Below are positions 33,063-43,700 of a stretch of DNA of 64,000 nt, piece after piece. Each line of letters starts with the position of its first letter. The first letter of the stretch is position 1. A program made the translations under genes and the position numbers. The notes under the pieces are model-generated. The model was not told where the DNA came from, made no database searches, and saw only the letters and a program-made list of their open reading frames with translations. Source of the stretch: Xiphophorus maculatus (taxonomy: Eukaryota > Chordata > Actinopteri > Cyprinodontiformes > Poeciliidae); the NCBI RefSeq assembly GCF_002775205.1, contig NC_036445.1:1198802-1262801 (forward strand), given 5' to 3'.

Positions 33063-35986
33063 ATGGAGGTAAGTGGACGGCATTGACAAAAACCTAGGCT
33101 TTTGAAGTGGTAACTTCTGGCAAAAATAGATTTCTCATGTGGGGAAAAGAAAAATCACATGCTTAGGTATGATGACTTGACCTTATGAGCTAATTTGCAT
33201 TTACATCCAGACGATGGGGTGACATGGCTGCGTTAGTTTTATAGAAGTTTTCATCAATGTGGTACATATTAAGATTATTGTTTACTTCTTTACTTTTTTT
33301 TTTTTTGCACTTGTGGTTTGCTCTAATTTTGTGTATTCAGAATGGAGCCATATACTTCTGTTTTGGAGGATCAAAAACTGCGTAATTTGTGTCTATTTTA
33401 AGCATAATTTAACCAAATACAGGTGGATCTCGAAGAAAATCCTTTTAAAGTTAATTTTTGGGCTTTATGGTAGAACAGTTGGTAGTACTTCCTGCAAGAA
33501 GGTCCTGAGTTTGAATCTTGGCCTGGGGTCCTGCATGTTTTCTTCCTCGTGTGTGCATGCATGCATGGATTCTTTCCAGGGACTCTGGCTTCTCCCCACC
33601 GTCCAAAAACATGACTGTTTGGTCAACTGAATAGTCTAAATTGTCCAAGGGTATGCGTGTGTGTGTGTGTCTGTTGCCTTGTGGTGGACTGGCAATCCGT
33701 CCAGGGTGTACCTTGGGTTTCCCTTGAAGCCCATTGCTGTCAGGCACCATCCACCTTTTTCATCTATGAGTTGGTGTGGAGGATGGATGGGTGGATGAAG
33801 TTAACTTTGTGCAGACTGTCAGTGAACTGACCATCAGTGTGACGCAAAAGGTTCAGAAAAGGCATCAAGGTACTCTATGTGTCATAGAGCCGCAGTCTTT
33901 AACTGTGGTAACTTTAAGTATGATGAACGATTTTGGAATTTTAAAACCCTGACATCTGTAAAACCTCAGTATAATCTGTTATAAATTAATAACATGGCAT
34001 GTTGTTTCAGGCTTGTTGAGATGAAATTTAATCCACCGCTTTCCATTACTTTTTGGGCTTATCAAGACACTAAAAGTTGTATAATACAGTGATTCAGAAT
34101 ATACTTGAGAGTTGCTTTTTCTTTCTCTTCTAGCTGTTCAGAATTCCCATGCGAGGTTCTGTCTTGTTGTGGGCCATTTTGACTCAGCTGCTGCTGTGTA
34201 GAAACGGTGTGTTCGCCGGGAATGGCACCAAGGCCTGCAAACTACAAGACGAATCTGCATCACAAAGGAAAGTCCTTGAGCGACTGGAACCTCTGGCCGG
34301 CAAAAAGTAAGTTTGGCACCATCCTGCTCATTGAAGTAAAATCTTAGTAATATTCAAGGAATATATACTTAAACCCAAAGCGTTGCATCTGACTTTGTTG
34401 TTTTTAGTGTTCGGTATTACAGTAATGGTTAATGGCTCCCAACTTCATGTTCTCATGTTGGCAGCTTCTCAGTGACGGTCAAAGAAGAAAAGGAAAACTA
34501 CAGATATGTATTCCAGCTGTGTGGAGATGCAGGAGGGGTTCAAAAAGCGGGAGTTATTCAACAGACCGACTCACAAGCTAAACCCACAATCGTTGGCTCA
34601 TACACCTCGACCAAGGCCATTGGCGGCAGTAAGACTTTGCGATTTATTAAACCTGATTTTAGTTTCCTTCTGTGTGTATTTAACTATTTTTGAATAGTAT
34701 CGTATTAGGAGACAAACCATCAAAAATGTACATCTGAAGAATCTGAGACATTCGATTACCTTTTCTGTTTTAACTTTTTTTTTCTTACCTTTGAGGTGAC
34801 TGGGTGATGCTGATCTACCATAATGGTGATAACTATGATTCCCACTGCAACAACGAAGCCAGAAAGGCCATTATCATGATCTCTTGCAACAAAAACAAAG
34901 AGGTGGTAAAAGAAACACATGAGTTGTGCTTCATGTATTTACATTTTCATATCTTGTAATTCAAAAATTTATCAAATTTTGTGTGGTGGCATGTTGTTTC
35001 AGGCTTGTTGATTTGAAATTTAATCCACCAGTTTTCATTACTTTATAATACAGTGATTCATAATTGTATCAGAGTGGAAGGATAAGAAACGTGCACTAAC
35101 ATGCTTTACACACGTCAGTTTGTTTTCAGAGTAAATTTCAACACTGTTTTTTTTTATCCTGGAAGTGAAGACGCATGTTTGTTTCCAATAAACTCTAAAT
35201 TAAGGGTTGCATTCCAGTCACTGCCAGTGGACTTTTTCTGCCTGGAAATATTTTTTTCTGTAAATGTTTTCCAGGTGAGTGAAAGAAAACTCTAATTTAC
35301 CTTGTCCTCTTGTTTTAGGGTGACTTGGAAGTTATTCTTGAAGACAGAGATAGGCAGAGTGATTGCTTTTACCTCTTTGAGCTGGACTCCAGTGCAGTGT
35401 GCCCTCCTGTTCAATCCCAGCTTAGTGCTGGCTCCATAATACTCATCATGTATGTAAAGACATGTCACAAAGGCACATAGACTTCCCAGACTTCAATAAG
35501 AAATGCTGATTGGAAGATTTGTCTTCTTCCAGTGGTTTCTGCCTTGTGGCCGTTTACCTCATTGGCGGCTTCCTCTACCAGCGGCTGATCGTTGGAGCCA
35601 AAGGGATGGAGCAATTCCCAAATTATGCTTTCTGGGTGGAAGTTGGGAACCTTTCAGCGGTAAGATTTATCTAGGTTACAAAAAAAATTTTCTTTCTACT
35701 TCACAACTATGCAGTACCTTTTTTTGTTCTGTCGCATAAATTCCCAATAAAACACTTCGAAGTTTGTTGTGATGAGAAAACTATATAAAAAGTACTTTTG
35801 CAGTGTAAGTAAACATTTATTCTTTTTTTAAGACTTAATGTGAACTTGATTGTTTTGTTACAGGATGGCTGCGACTTTGTGTGCCGTTCGAAAAACCGAG
35901 AGGAAGCTCCAGCTTACCGAGGAGTGACCGCTGATGCTTTAGATGAAGAGCCAGAAGAGAGAGATGACCACTTACTACCTATGTGA
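33063..35986 (+). CDS. m6pr: Cation-dependent mannose-6-phosphate receptor
   Basis: Seven coding exons: 33063-33068 (ATG GAG), 34134-34306, 34465-34628, 34796-34905, 35319-35449, 35533-35659, 35864-35986; 834 nt, 277 aa, the same length as human M6PR. A signal peptide ([20 protein letters not shown]) precedes the lumenal domain with paired cysteines, including [29 protein letters not shown] and a C-terminal pair CFYLF / VCPP. One membrane segment lies at about residues 185-208. The tail ends ERDDHLLPM, the acidic dileucine signal recognised by GGA adaptors in this family. The protein carries mannose-6-phosphate-tagged lysosomal hydrolases from the trans-Golgi to endosomes. Only two codons sit in the first exon, before a 1.06-kb intron carrying a SINE. 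Polyadenylation signals lie at 36710 and 36801. The gene is head-to-tail with phc1, its human neighbour too. Confidence 0.97.
33464..33800 (+). mobile_element. SINE/L2-tail type repeat in m6pr intron 1
   Basis: Segments in order: 'agttggtagtacttcctgca', 'agaaggtcctgagtttgaat' (tRNA-like B-box style 'ggttcgaatc' region), 'gtccaaaaacatgactg', a short GT run, 'gtggactggcaatccgtcca' and a terminal 'ggatggatgggtggatg' tract. This is the common teleost family, here moderately diverged. Confidence 0.7.
33995..34097 (+). repeat. Direct repeat in m6pr intron 1 (partner 34987-35064)
   Basis: 'gcatgttgtttcaggcttg', 'gaaatttaatccacc' and 'tataatacagtgattca' recur in the same order at 34987-35064. About 25 bp present here are missing from the partner. 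Confidence 0.85.
34987..35064 (+). repeat. Direct repeat in m6pr intron 4 (partner 33995-34097)
   Basis: Second copy of the intronic segment, about 1 kb downstream and two exons later. The exons between the copies are not duplicated, so it is a dispersed local copy, not an exon duplication. Confidence 0.85.
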
Positions 35987-36709
35987 CCTTAGTATGTCAG
36001 AAATATGACATACATTTTCACTGTGTGACAGGTTACGCTTTTTGAGGTTTAGATAAAATTACTGGTGCACACAAGTGTGTTTTCTTTGCCTGGAATGAGT
36101 CAGTCCCCTGTTGAAACCTTGCTTGTATTTTAGACTTGTGGCTCTGAGAAGGTTCCTAAAAGGCAGAAGGCCATGTCTCCTTTTCTACTCAAAACATTTC
36201 AGTTTCAGTTGTAATTCATCCAAAGGAGTGACTCACACATTAGGAAGACAAATCATTGACTCTTCTGTGGAAATCAGATGGAAAAAGGAAAGGATTTAAT
36301 GAATTTGTAAAGCAAACTCACTGGTAATGTTTTTTGATGTTTCTACTTAACTGATGACAGTTGTTTTATGGTTGTGCAGGCAGCGCCACGCTGGTTTCTG
36401 CTTAGGTAATGCTTGCTGCAGGCTATACAAGATAACTATACTTGTGTAAAAGGTTAGTTTGACCGAATTATGAATGTAAATTTTCAGCTCTTAGCACAGT
36501 GACAGTACATACAGCCTTGCTGCACATCTAGAGAGCAGTGCAAAAACCAAAGCTTTTGCAAATCTATTACTCTGCTTTATTTTTTCCCCAGAAGTACAAA
36601 GAAAAGTTTCGACATTAGTTCAGATATTTTGTGTAGTAGTTAATGAAGGTGTCAGGTGAAAGTGTCGCATTTTTAATCTAAAAAGGTCAAAGAGGTGCAA
36701 TGCATCTTT

Positions 36710-36806
36710 AATAAAATTTAAAACATAATTGTTTTCCTATTTAGTACTGATGGACAATTTAAAACTGCTTATTCAGCACCAACCACAGTAATTGGCACCC
36801 AATAAA
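36710..36806 (+). other. m6pr: Polyadenylation signals of m6pr
   Basis: AATAAA at 36710-36715 and again at 36801-36806, about 725 and 815 bp after the stop codon. Confidence 0.5.
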
Positions 36807-39043
36807 GATTTGTAAAGAAACATTCAAAGAAATGTATCTTTTATTACAACAATATAATCCTAGAAATAATCAAACCTTTTTTTCTTTCAGTGCTTCTATT
36901 GACTTGAGAAATAAGTTTTCTTTAACTAAATCACCATTGGCACCATTAGAGGTAACCCAGGAAGTTTCTGTAAAACAAATGTAAACTGAAAATGAAGACT
37001 GAACCAACAGTATTCATTTACACTTTAGAAAATTGATAAGTTTCTTTGAAATATTATTTAGTAATCCTTTGCTTTTGTTTCTCTGGGTTATAAATATAAT
37101 TTTTTGAAAGGTTGTGCAAGGACCCCTATTATTTATATTCCAGGCACTGTAGTGGCAGCGTTACTGTTAGACCATTAAACACTGGCTTCACTCCAGCTGG
37201 TTGTTCCAGATTCATGTCAGAGAAAAAGCCTCGTTTGTCCTGCCATCACAAATGTAAACGGGGTTTTTTTTTTTGGCCGATCTCTACTCGGAACTTAAAT
37301 GGAATTGTGTCAGATTAGACCAGGATTAAACACTCCAGGTAGGTTTTTAAATGAAACAAAGGAGGACTGTGTGAAAAAAGCACCTCATACCCACTATTAA
37401 GTTAGGCAACCCTAGGCAAATTCTCATGCATTACGTTCTATATCAAAATCAGAAGAGTACTTTTCTATTGACTAGTTGTACAAAGTATTCACAGAGAGGG
37501 GACTTATAATTGTGTCACTGGTGATTTTGTTCAAAATAATCTATAATGTGAGAAATGGATGTTTAGATTATTCTAAATTTTCTTTTTCTCTTTTTTTTTA
37601 CTGATCTCCATCAAAGGTGGCAATAAATATTGGAGGCACTGTCTATGTTTTTGATGATTTCTGAAATGTGATATGCTGTATACTATTGTATTTTGATAAT
37701 ATGAACAAACATTAACAATGTCCAATATCCAGTGTTGAAACTTTCCTGACTGCTGACATTGTAATTGTTAACCTAAGCACCAGAAATAATCGTATGTTTA
37801 CCAACTTTTGCTTTCTCTTATGTTTGACCAAAACCTTCTAACTGCAGTTTTTGCTTCTATTTAAAATGTTAGAAGTGGCAGTGACATCACCTGCTGTACT
37901 CTCTATAAATATATTGAAAATGTTAGTTTTGAGGATATCATTCATAAGGTTTATAAATTTTTTACATAAATTATTGGTGAAAACAAAAGTAGAGTGTTTT
38001 GGAATTTCACTCTGTAGGTGGAAACAAATTTTCCTGCTTTGCTTTGTCACATTTTACTAATGTTGGCCTATTTTTCTTAGTTCAGTGAATTGTCTCCTGT
38101 GTTCTCTGGTAAAAATGGTATCACTTGTGTTTGAAATAAATAAAAATGCATCCAGTTTGATAACTGTTACAGTAGAGTGTGATTTAAAGGTTCAGTCTCT
38201 CATTTAGTGTTTTTCTTGAGTTGCACCACACTTTCTTGATTTTTTTTTTAAGGTGGTACTGAGAAATGCTTCAGCTTTAAAAACAACCTAAAATGAAGAC
38301 AGTATAGACAGAAACGATAAGTTTGCAAAGAAATAGTGTCTTACTGCAGATACTTCATCTCATCAGCTATTTTGACTTTATAATCATCACTACTCCCAAC
38401 ATACTCTGTAAGTGTTTACATCCTTACTGGTATTTTCAGACTTTTTCTTATTTCAAATAACTTTACTGCTATTACAGGCACATCCCTGTTACTGCAGTTT
38501 TTTTTCATTTCTTGCAAATAGTTTATTTTTTATGAGGAAATATGCATATTTTGTACATGTTTAAATTATTCTACACATTTGCATATTTTTCTGAATCAGA
38601 TAATCCTATGCTTTTTTTTTAAATAACAGCATTTTCTTTTCTTATGATACATATTTCCCCTTAGTCTGTTTATATATGTTTTTTATATATTTGTGTGGTT
38701 CTCCGTACTTCGACTTGCCTCTCACTTTGCTGCTCGTACACTTTTTCACTGAGAAACAATAAAGGTACTCTAGAATCTGTCTTTCCGTAATATGTTTGGC
38801 CAGCAGGGGCCACTGTTTATCATTTAAAGTCTCAAGAAATGATACACAGTCCAAAGTTTTCCCGCTTCTTCAGGTGGTTATTAGAAGTTTTTTCCGCCTA
38901 GTCTACAGTTTCAGGTAAAATAGGTCAACCGAGTGTCTTATGCTCTAAAAAAAACACTTTTTACTCTCGTCCACAACTTTACTTGATCCTGCCTATGATC
39001 TCTCGGTCCATGTCTAATGTCCATTCACAGGTCAGTTGAGCCA

Positions 39044-39059
39044 CAGCGCCCTCTAGAGG
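39044..39059 (-). promoter_or_regulatory. CTCF-like motif upstream of phc1
   Basis: The reverse complement reads CCTCTAGAGGGCGCTG, a close match, about 50 bp before the phc1 GC box. Motif match only. Confidence 0.4.
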
Positions 39060-39099
39060 CCCCCTAAAGTGTACAAACAGAAGAAAGAAGAAAAAGAGT

Positions 39100-39230
39100 G
39101 GCAGGGGGCGGGGCTTCACTGCAGGCAAAAATCCTCAAAGGCTCAGTCGTTGTTCCCAGTGTAAAAGACAAATCAGGTCCACTTTCATGTGTGTATGTTC
39201 TGTGAAAAGGACAGACAAGCTTCACGAAAG
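39100..39230 (+). promoter_or_regulatory. phc1: phc1 5' UTR exon and proximal promoter
   Basis: A donor at 39230/39231 (aaag, gtaagc) faces the acceptor at 40748 that precedes the phc1 start codon. A GC-rich 'gggggcggggctt' box at about 39104-39116 (Sp-type) and a CTCF-like site at 39044-39059 lie just upstream. Confidence 0.55.
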
Positions 39231-40124
39231 GTAAGCACTTGAATAAACTGAAAATTACAGACCAAAGGAACTGTTGTAAGAGCTACAGTTGTTGACTTTC
39301 TGCCTGTTGAAATCAGCTAATGTTGCTAACTGGTGTTAGCATATGAGTAACTACTAATTAACGCCAAATGTTTTCTTTCTTTGTCAGTGCTTTCCAATAT
39401 TTACACCCAAAGACATTGTTTCTAATATTCGGATGCTTTCACAACATGTATCCCAATAAAAACGTTATAATTTGACGTTATAACTGAGTGGAAGAATAAT
39501 AACTAAGTAGCAAGAGTTAGCCACCGATGGATGAAAAGCTTGGTTTTTCGTGATCTTATGAAGTTTCATTAAGTGCTCTTTTGCTCATATCCACCTAAAA
39601 TGTTTACATCTTATTTGCTAATGAAAACGCCACAATGCCAGTTGTTTTTTTACAATTGTTTTAGTTCTGATTGTGGCGGGGAAAACGCTGTTTATTGCCT
39701 TAGGAGTTGCAGTACACAATTACACACACCATCTCTGTTAAAGCTTTAATTTACTTAATTATAAAGACGCTAGAAGCGTTTGTTCTGTAATTTCAGCACT
39801 ACAATTACACTGATTGTAGCAGTTTGTGTCCGTGGTTTCTATCTACACAGTCTTGAAAGGATTGGAAAGTAAGGAGTTTGATTTATGTTTTTTTGCTAGG
39901 TCTTTATAAAAAATTGAAAACTAATAAATTACTAGGAAATATAATTGTTTATTGACTCTATTTTCTTTTACATTTTCAAAAATAGTTAGTTTTGTACACT
40001 GTTAAAACAAGCAGAGTACTTTATGGTTGTGTTTATGTGACAGTAATTATGCATCGGTTGATTACTGTTTGAGGTGTCTGCAGGTATTTTATTAGATTTG
40101 ATATTAGTATCAATTTAGTATACT

Positions 40125-40148
40125 AATCTTTCTTTTAAAAGAAAGATT
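40125..40148. repeat. 24-bp perfect palindrome
   Basis: AATCTTTCTTTT at 40125-40136 is followed with no loop by its reverse complement at 40137-40148, in phc1 intron 1. Confidence 0.9.
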
Positions 40149-40756
40149 GAAACTATGACAAATGTATGAAACATTTTATTTGATTTAATTTGTTTTTGGT
40201 TTTTAATCCACGGACCATTGCTCATTGATTTGTCAGAGAAAACCAGCTGTTTTCCCTCTGTCTAGTTCTCTAACCCTAAAATGAGTGTTGGAACCCCTGA
40301 ACCTTTTGGTTTGAAAACATGAATCAGAAACTATCAACTTTTTAAAACACTGATATCAGTAAACCACCTTGCCTATTTGCTATAGCGGTGTGCACAATAT
40401 ATTTGCTTCTGCAACTAGGCACTCCTTTAGACCCATGCAGCTGTTTTTCATTTTATTCAGGAAGTTTGAAAATACTTTTAGCTTTTTTATTGAAGTATAT
40501 ATGAAAGGATAACAGACCAAAATGTAAAGTACTTAAAATTAGAAAAAATAATCCTAACAATTTACTGTAAAAAGCTATATACATTTTAAGTAAAAGATGT
40601 TTAGGAACCATTTCTCAGTATTGATTGGGCCTTTCCAAACAAGGTGTCTTATTTATATTGTTACAGCTTTAAGTATACATGGGTAGAAAGAGTAAAAAAC
40701 TTTTGTAATCCTTTCCAATCATTGAATTTTTGTTGTTGTTGTTTTTAGTAGCAAAC

Positions 40757-43700
40757 ATGGAATCAGGCGAAGACCAAAACACAAGCAGCACAAACGGAAA
40801 CCCTCAGACGAGTGGGAACTCCCGGGCACCCCAGATTGCCCGCATGTCTTTGTATGAGAGACAAGCTGTACAGGTGAGGGATTGCTTATAAACTGTGAAA
40901 ATGTCCATTATTATTTAAATTAACCCTTTGAATTAATCTTGAAGATGTTTATGTCAATGTCTTGTTTTTTTTTTGTCTAGGCTCTCCAAGCTCTGCAGAG
41001 ACAGCCTAATGCAGCCCAGTACTTCCAGCAGCTCATGCTGCAGCAGCAGATCAATACGGCCCAGCTACAAAACTTTGCTGTGCAACAGGTGCAGTTATGG
41101 CAGAAATCATTGTATAAGAAAACTTCCCCATAAAAGTTTTTTATTATTATTATTTCTTCAGCTTATCTTGTTTTATGTGCTGATTATGGACGCTTTATAG
41201 CTTTTTCTTTGCACAGCATTTTGCTATTTATGTCTTTAAATTAGCTACATTACATTTAACCCGATTTTTACTTACTTAGCTTTACTTTCCCTTTTTAAAC
41301 CAGGCCACACTTGCAGCTAGTCGCCAGTCCAATACACCAAGTAACAGCATTTCGCCGGCTCCCACCACTGTAAGTTTATTCGTTGAAAATTTTAAGGATT
41401 AATCTTCTACCAGGTTTCAGGATTTTATAGAAACCTATATTTTTTATGCTTCCTGCAGGTTAATTTAAGCACTACATCTGCCGGTGGGACTATGAGCAGT
41501 CCCCGTCCACACGGTCCGGCTACGTCTGCAACAACAACAGCTCTCAACCAGTCAGTGCTGTTGGGTGGAAACTCTGCAGGACAGGGACAGATGTATCTTA
41601 GGGTGAGTTTAAAATGCACACACATGTTACCAATAACTAGATTTATGTGTTCTATGTTCAGTTCGTATCTAACGGGAGAGTTAAGCCTCACTCTGACGCA
41701 TAATTTTCTTCCTGCTGCTGTAAATTATGGACCTATCTTCCTGAAGACATGAGGGCAGCTGATAAAATGAAAAGTAAACAAAAAATGTTCTTGTTAAGTT
41801 TGGCTTTCAGTTTAAGTTGATAGTTTTTTTTGATACTGATAGTGATGCAACCCAGGATTGTGGGGTGTTTAACCGACGCAGAGAAACAATGTCAGCAATG
41901 TGGTCATTTTTCACAGTGTTAAAGCAGTAGGGATATTTATATATATACATATTGTATCATAATGATATGGGCAGGTGTTATTTCAATCTATGCTCTAAGC
42001 CAGAGAAAACTGGTTACTCCAGCACTTTCTATGGCATCCCATCCAAAGTAATCAGTAGGAACAGTGTGATGGAAAATTTCAGTGCTAAACTGTGAGTCCT
42101 ACAAGTTCTTCATCATGTGGTTAGAAGACAGTCTGATCATATCTTCTTGTCTTTGTGTAGGTGAACCGCTCTCTAAGGAATCCGCTTACCTCTCAGCTCA
42201 TCTTCATGCCTGGCGGGACGACCGCTGCCGTAGCGACGGTAGCTCAGACACAAACACAACCCCAGCAGCAGCATGACACTGCTTCCACCACTCCATGTGC
42301 CCAGGCTGACATCGACCAGGTCTGATCTATTTAAAGATAAGTTTCAAGCGCCACAGCTAAGGGAAAACGCTGTTTCACCATAACTGTCTGGTCTCTCTGC
42401 TTCTAAGGTGCAGAACCTGGCTCTACACTGTGCCTCTAACGCCAAAGCCGTCGCTGTAAAGGCTGAAACTGTAGAGAGGAAGGATGCCGGCAGTTTTCCT
42501 CTCGCTCAGCAGCAGCAGCAGACTTTCTCTCAGCAGCAGCAGATGGCTAAAGCCAGCTTTAATCAGCCGTCTGCCTCCAGCACTCTGACTGTGAAGACTG
42601 GGAACCAGGCTGCCATGACTGTGGCCCCTGCAGCCTCTGTGGCCCCGTCCTCCTCCTCCTCATCCCCAGCGCTCCCCCTCTCTCAGCTCCTCCTGGCCCC
42701 GTCTTCCCCCGTCATCCTGGTGCCCACTTCAAATGTCACTACCTCCACCCAGGGCTACCCAATCGGTTCTGTGGCCCCGAAGGCCACCATGAACCCACAG
42801 ACTCTGGTGGTGCAGCCCCTTCAGCAGGCCAACGCTAACATGGAAAAGGGTCCCGTCCCGATACAACCCAAGACGGCTCAGGGACACCGCTTACCCGTTC
42901 AGCTATCGCCTCGGCAGCCGCCTCCCATACTGCCAGCGCCACCAAGCAACAGTCAGGCTAACGTCGGGGGTCATAACCCACCACACATCCCGGTCCAGCT
43001 GGTGGGAGCCAGGCAGGGCTTGGCAGGAAATGCACAAGCTGTGGCTTTGGCTCAGGCGCGGAGCAACGCGGCTCTGGAGAGTCCATCTGGTGTGGCGGTT
43101 AGCTCAGTCCCCAGCAGTGCTGCCATGGTAGGATCAGAATGAACTGCTCTGTTCAAGCTTAAAAAAGCGATAACTGGTGTCTCATAATGTATTTTTTTAT
43201 TCACATGCTTTCAGACAAAGCCGTTGGTCGGCTCTCTGAAGAGAAAATCTGAGAGTGATGCGCCAAATGAGATGTTGGAAGCATCAGATTCTGCCCCCAT
43301 GAAGGACGCAGCTCCTCCTTTATCTCCGGCCCCCACAAAGGACTTGGGTAATACGAGTTCACCATCTATTAATTTGAATTTCTCTCAACTTTATATCGTC
43401 CATTTATGGCTGCAACTGACAATTATTTTTGCAACTGATCAATCTGTTGATTATTCAGACGATTAATTGATTAATTGCCACATTCTGCAATTTTTTCATT
43501 GAACTACTTAAGATTTTTCTATATAATGTTTGAAATACATTTACATATGGAAATAAACAGATTATTTATTTCATTTTTTAAAATGAGAAAATAAACATTT
43601 AATTGCCTAAAATGCAAAGGAATAGCATTCCTTTAGTGTATATAAAAAATGCCTCTTGAAGACTTTGGGGTAAACATTTTAACACATAAAGGTGTTATTA

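Larger units (their letters stand above)
35987..40756. other. m6pr 3' UTR, intergenic DNA, phc1 first exon and first intron
   Basis: AATAAA signals at 36710-36715 and 36801-36806 probably end m6pr. Between 36780 and 37650 there are 'ggcacc' and 'aataaatattggaggcactg' motifs that look like remains of a DNA transposon, but I could not define it. The phc1 5' UTR exon ends at a donor at 39230 ('cacgaaag' then gtaagc). Its first intron (39231-40748) holds a 24-bp perfect palindrome at 40125-40148. No other coding exon is seen. Confidence 0.55.

Noticed and set aside
36780-37650. Possible further DNA transposon between m6pr and phc1
   Set aside because: Some motifs ('ggcacc', 'aataaatattggaggcactg') look transposon-derived, but no ends, target duplication or coding remnant could be defined.
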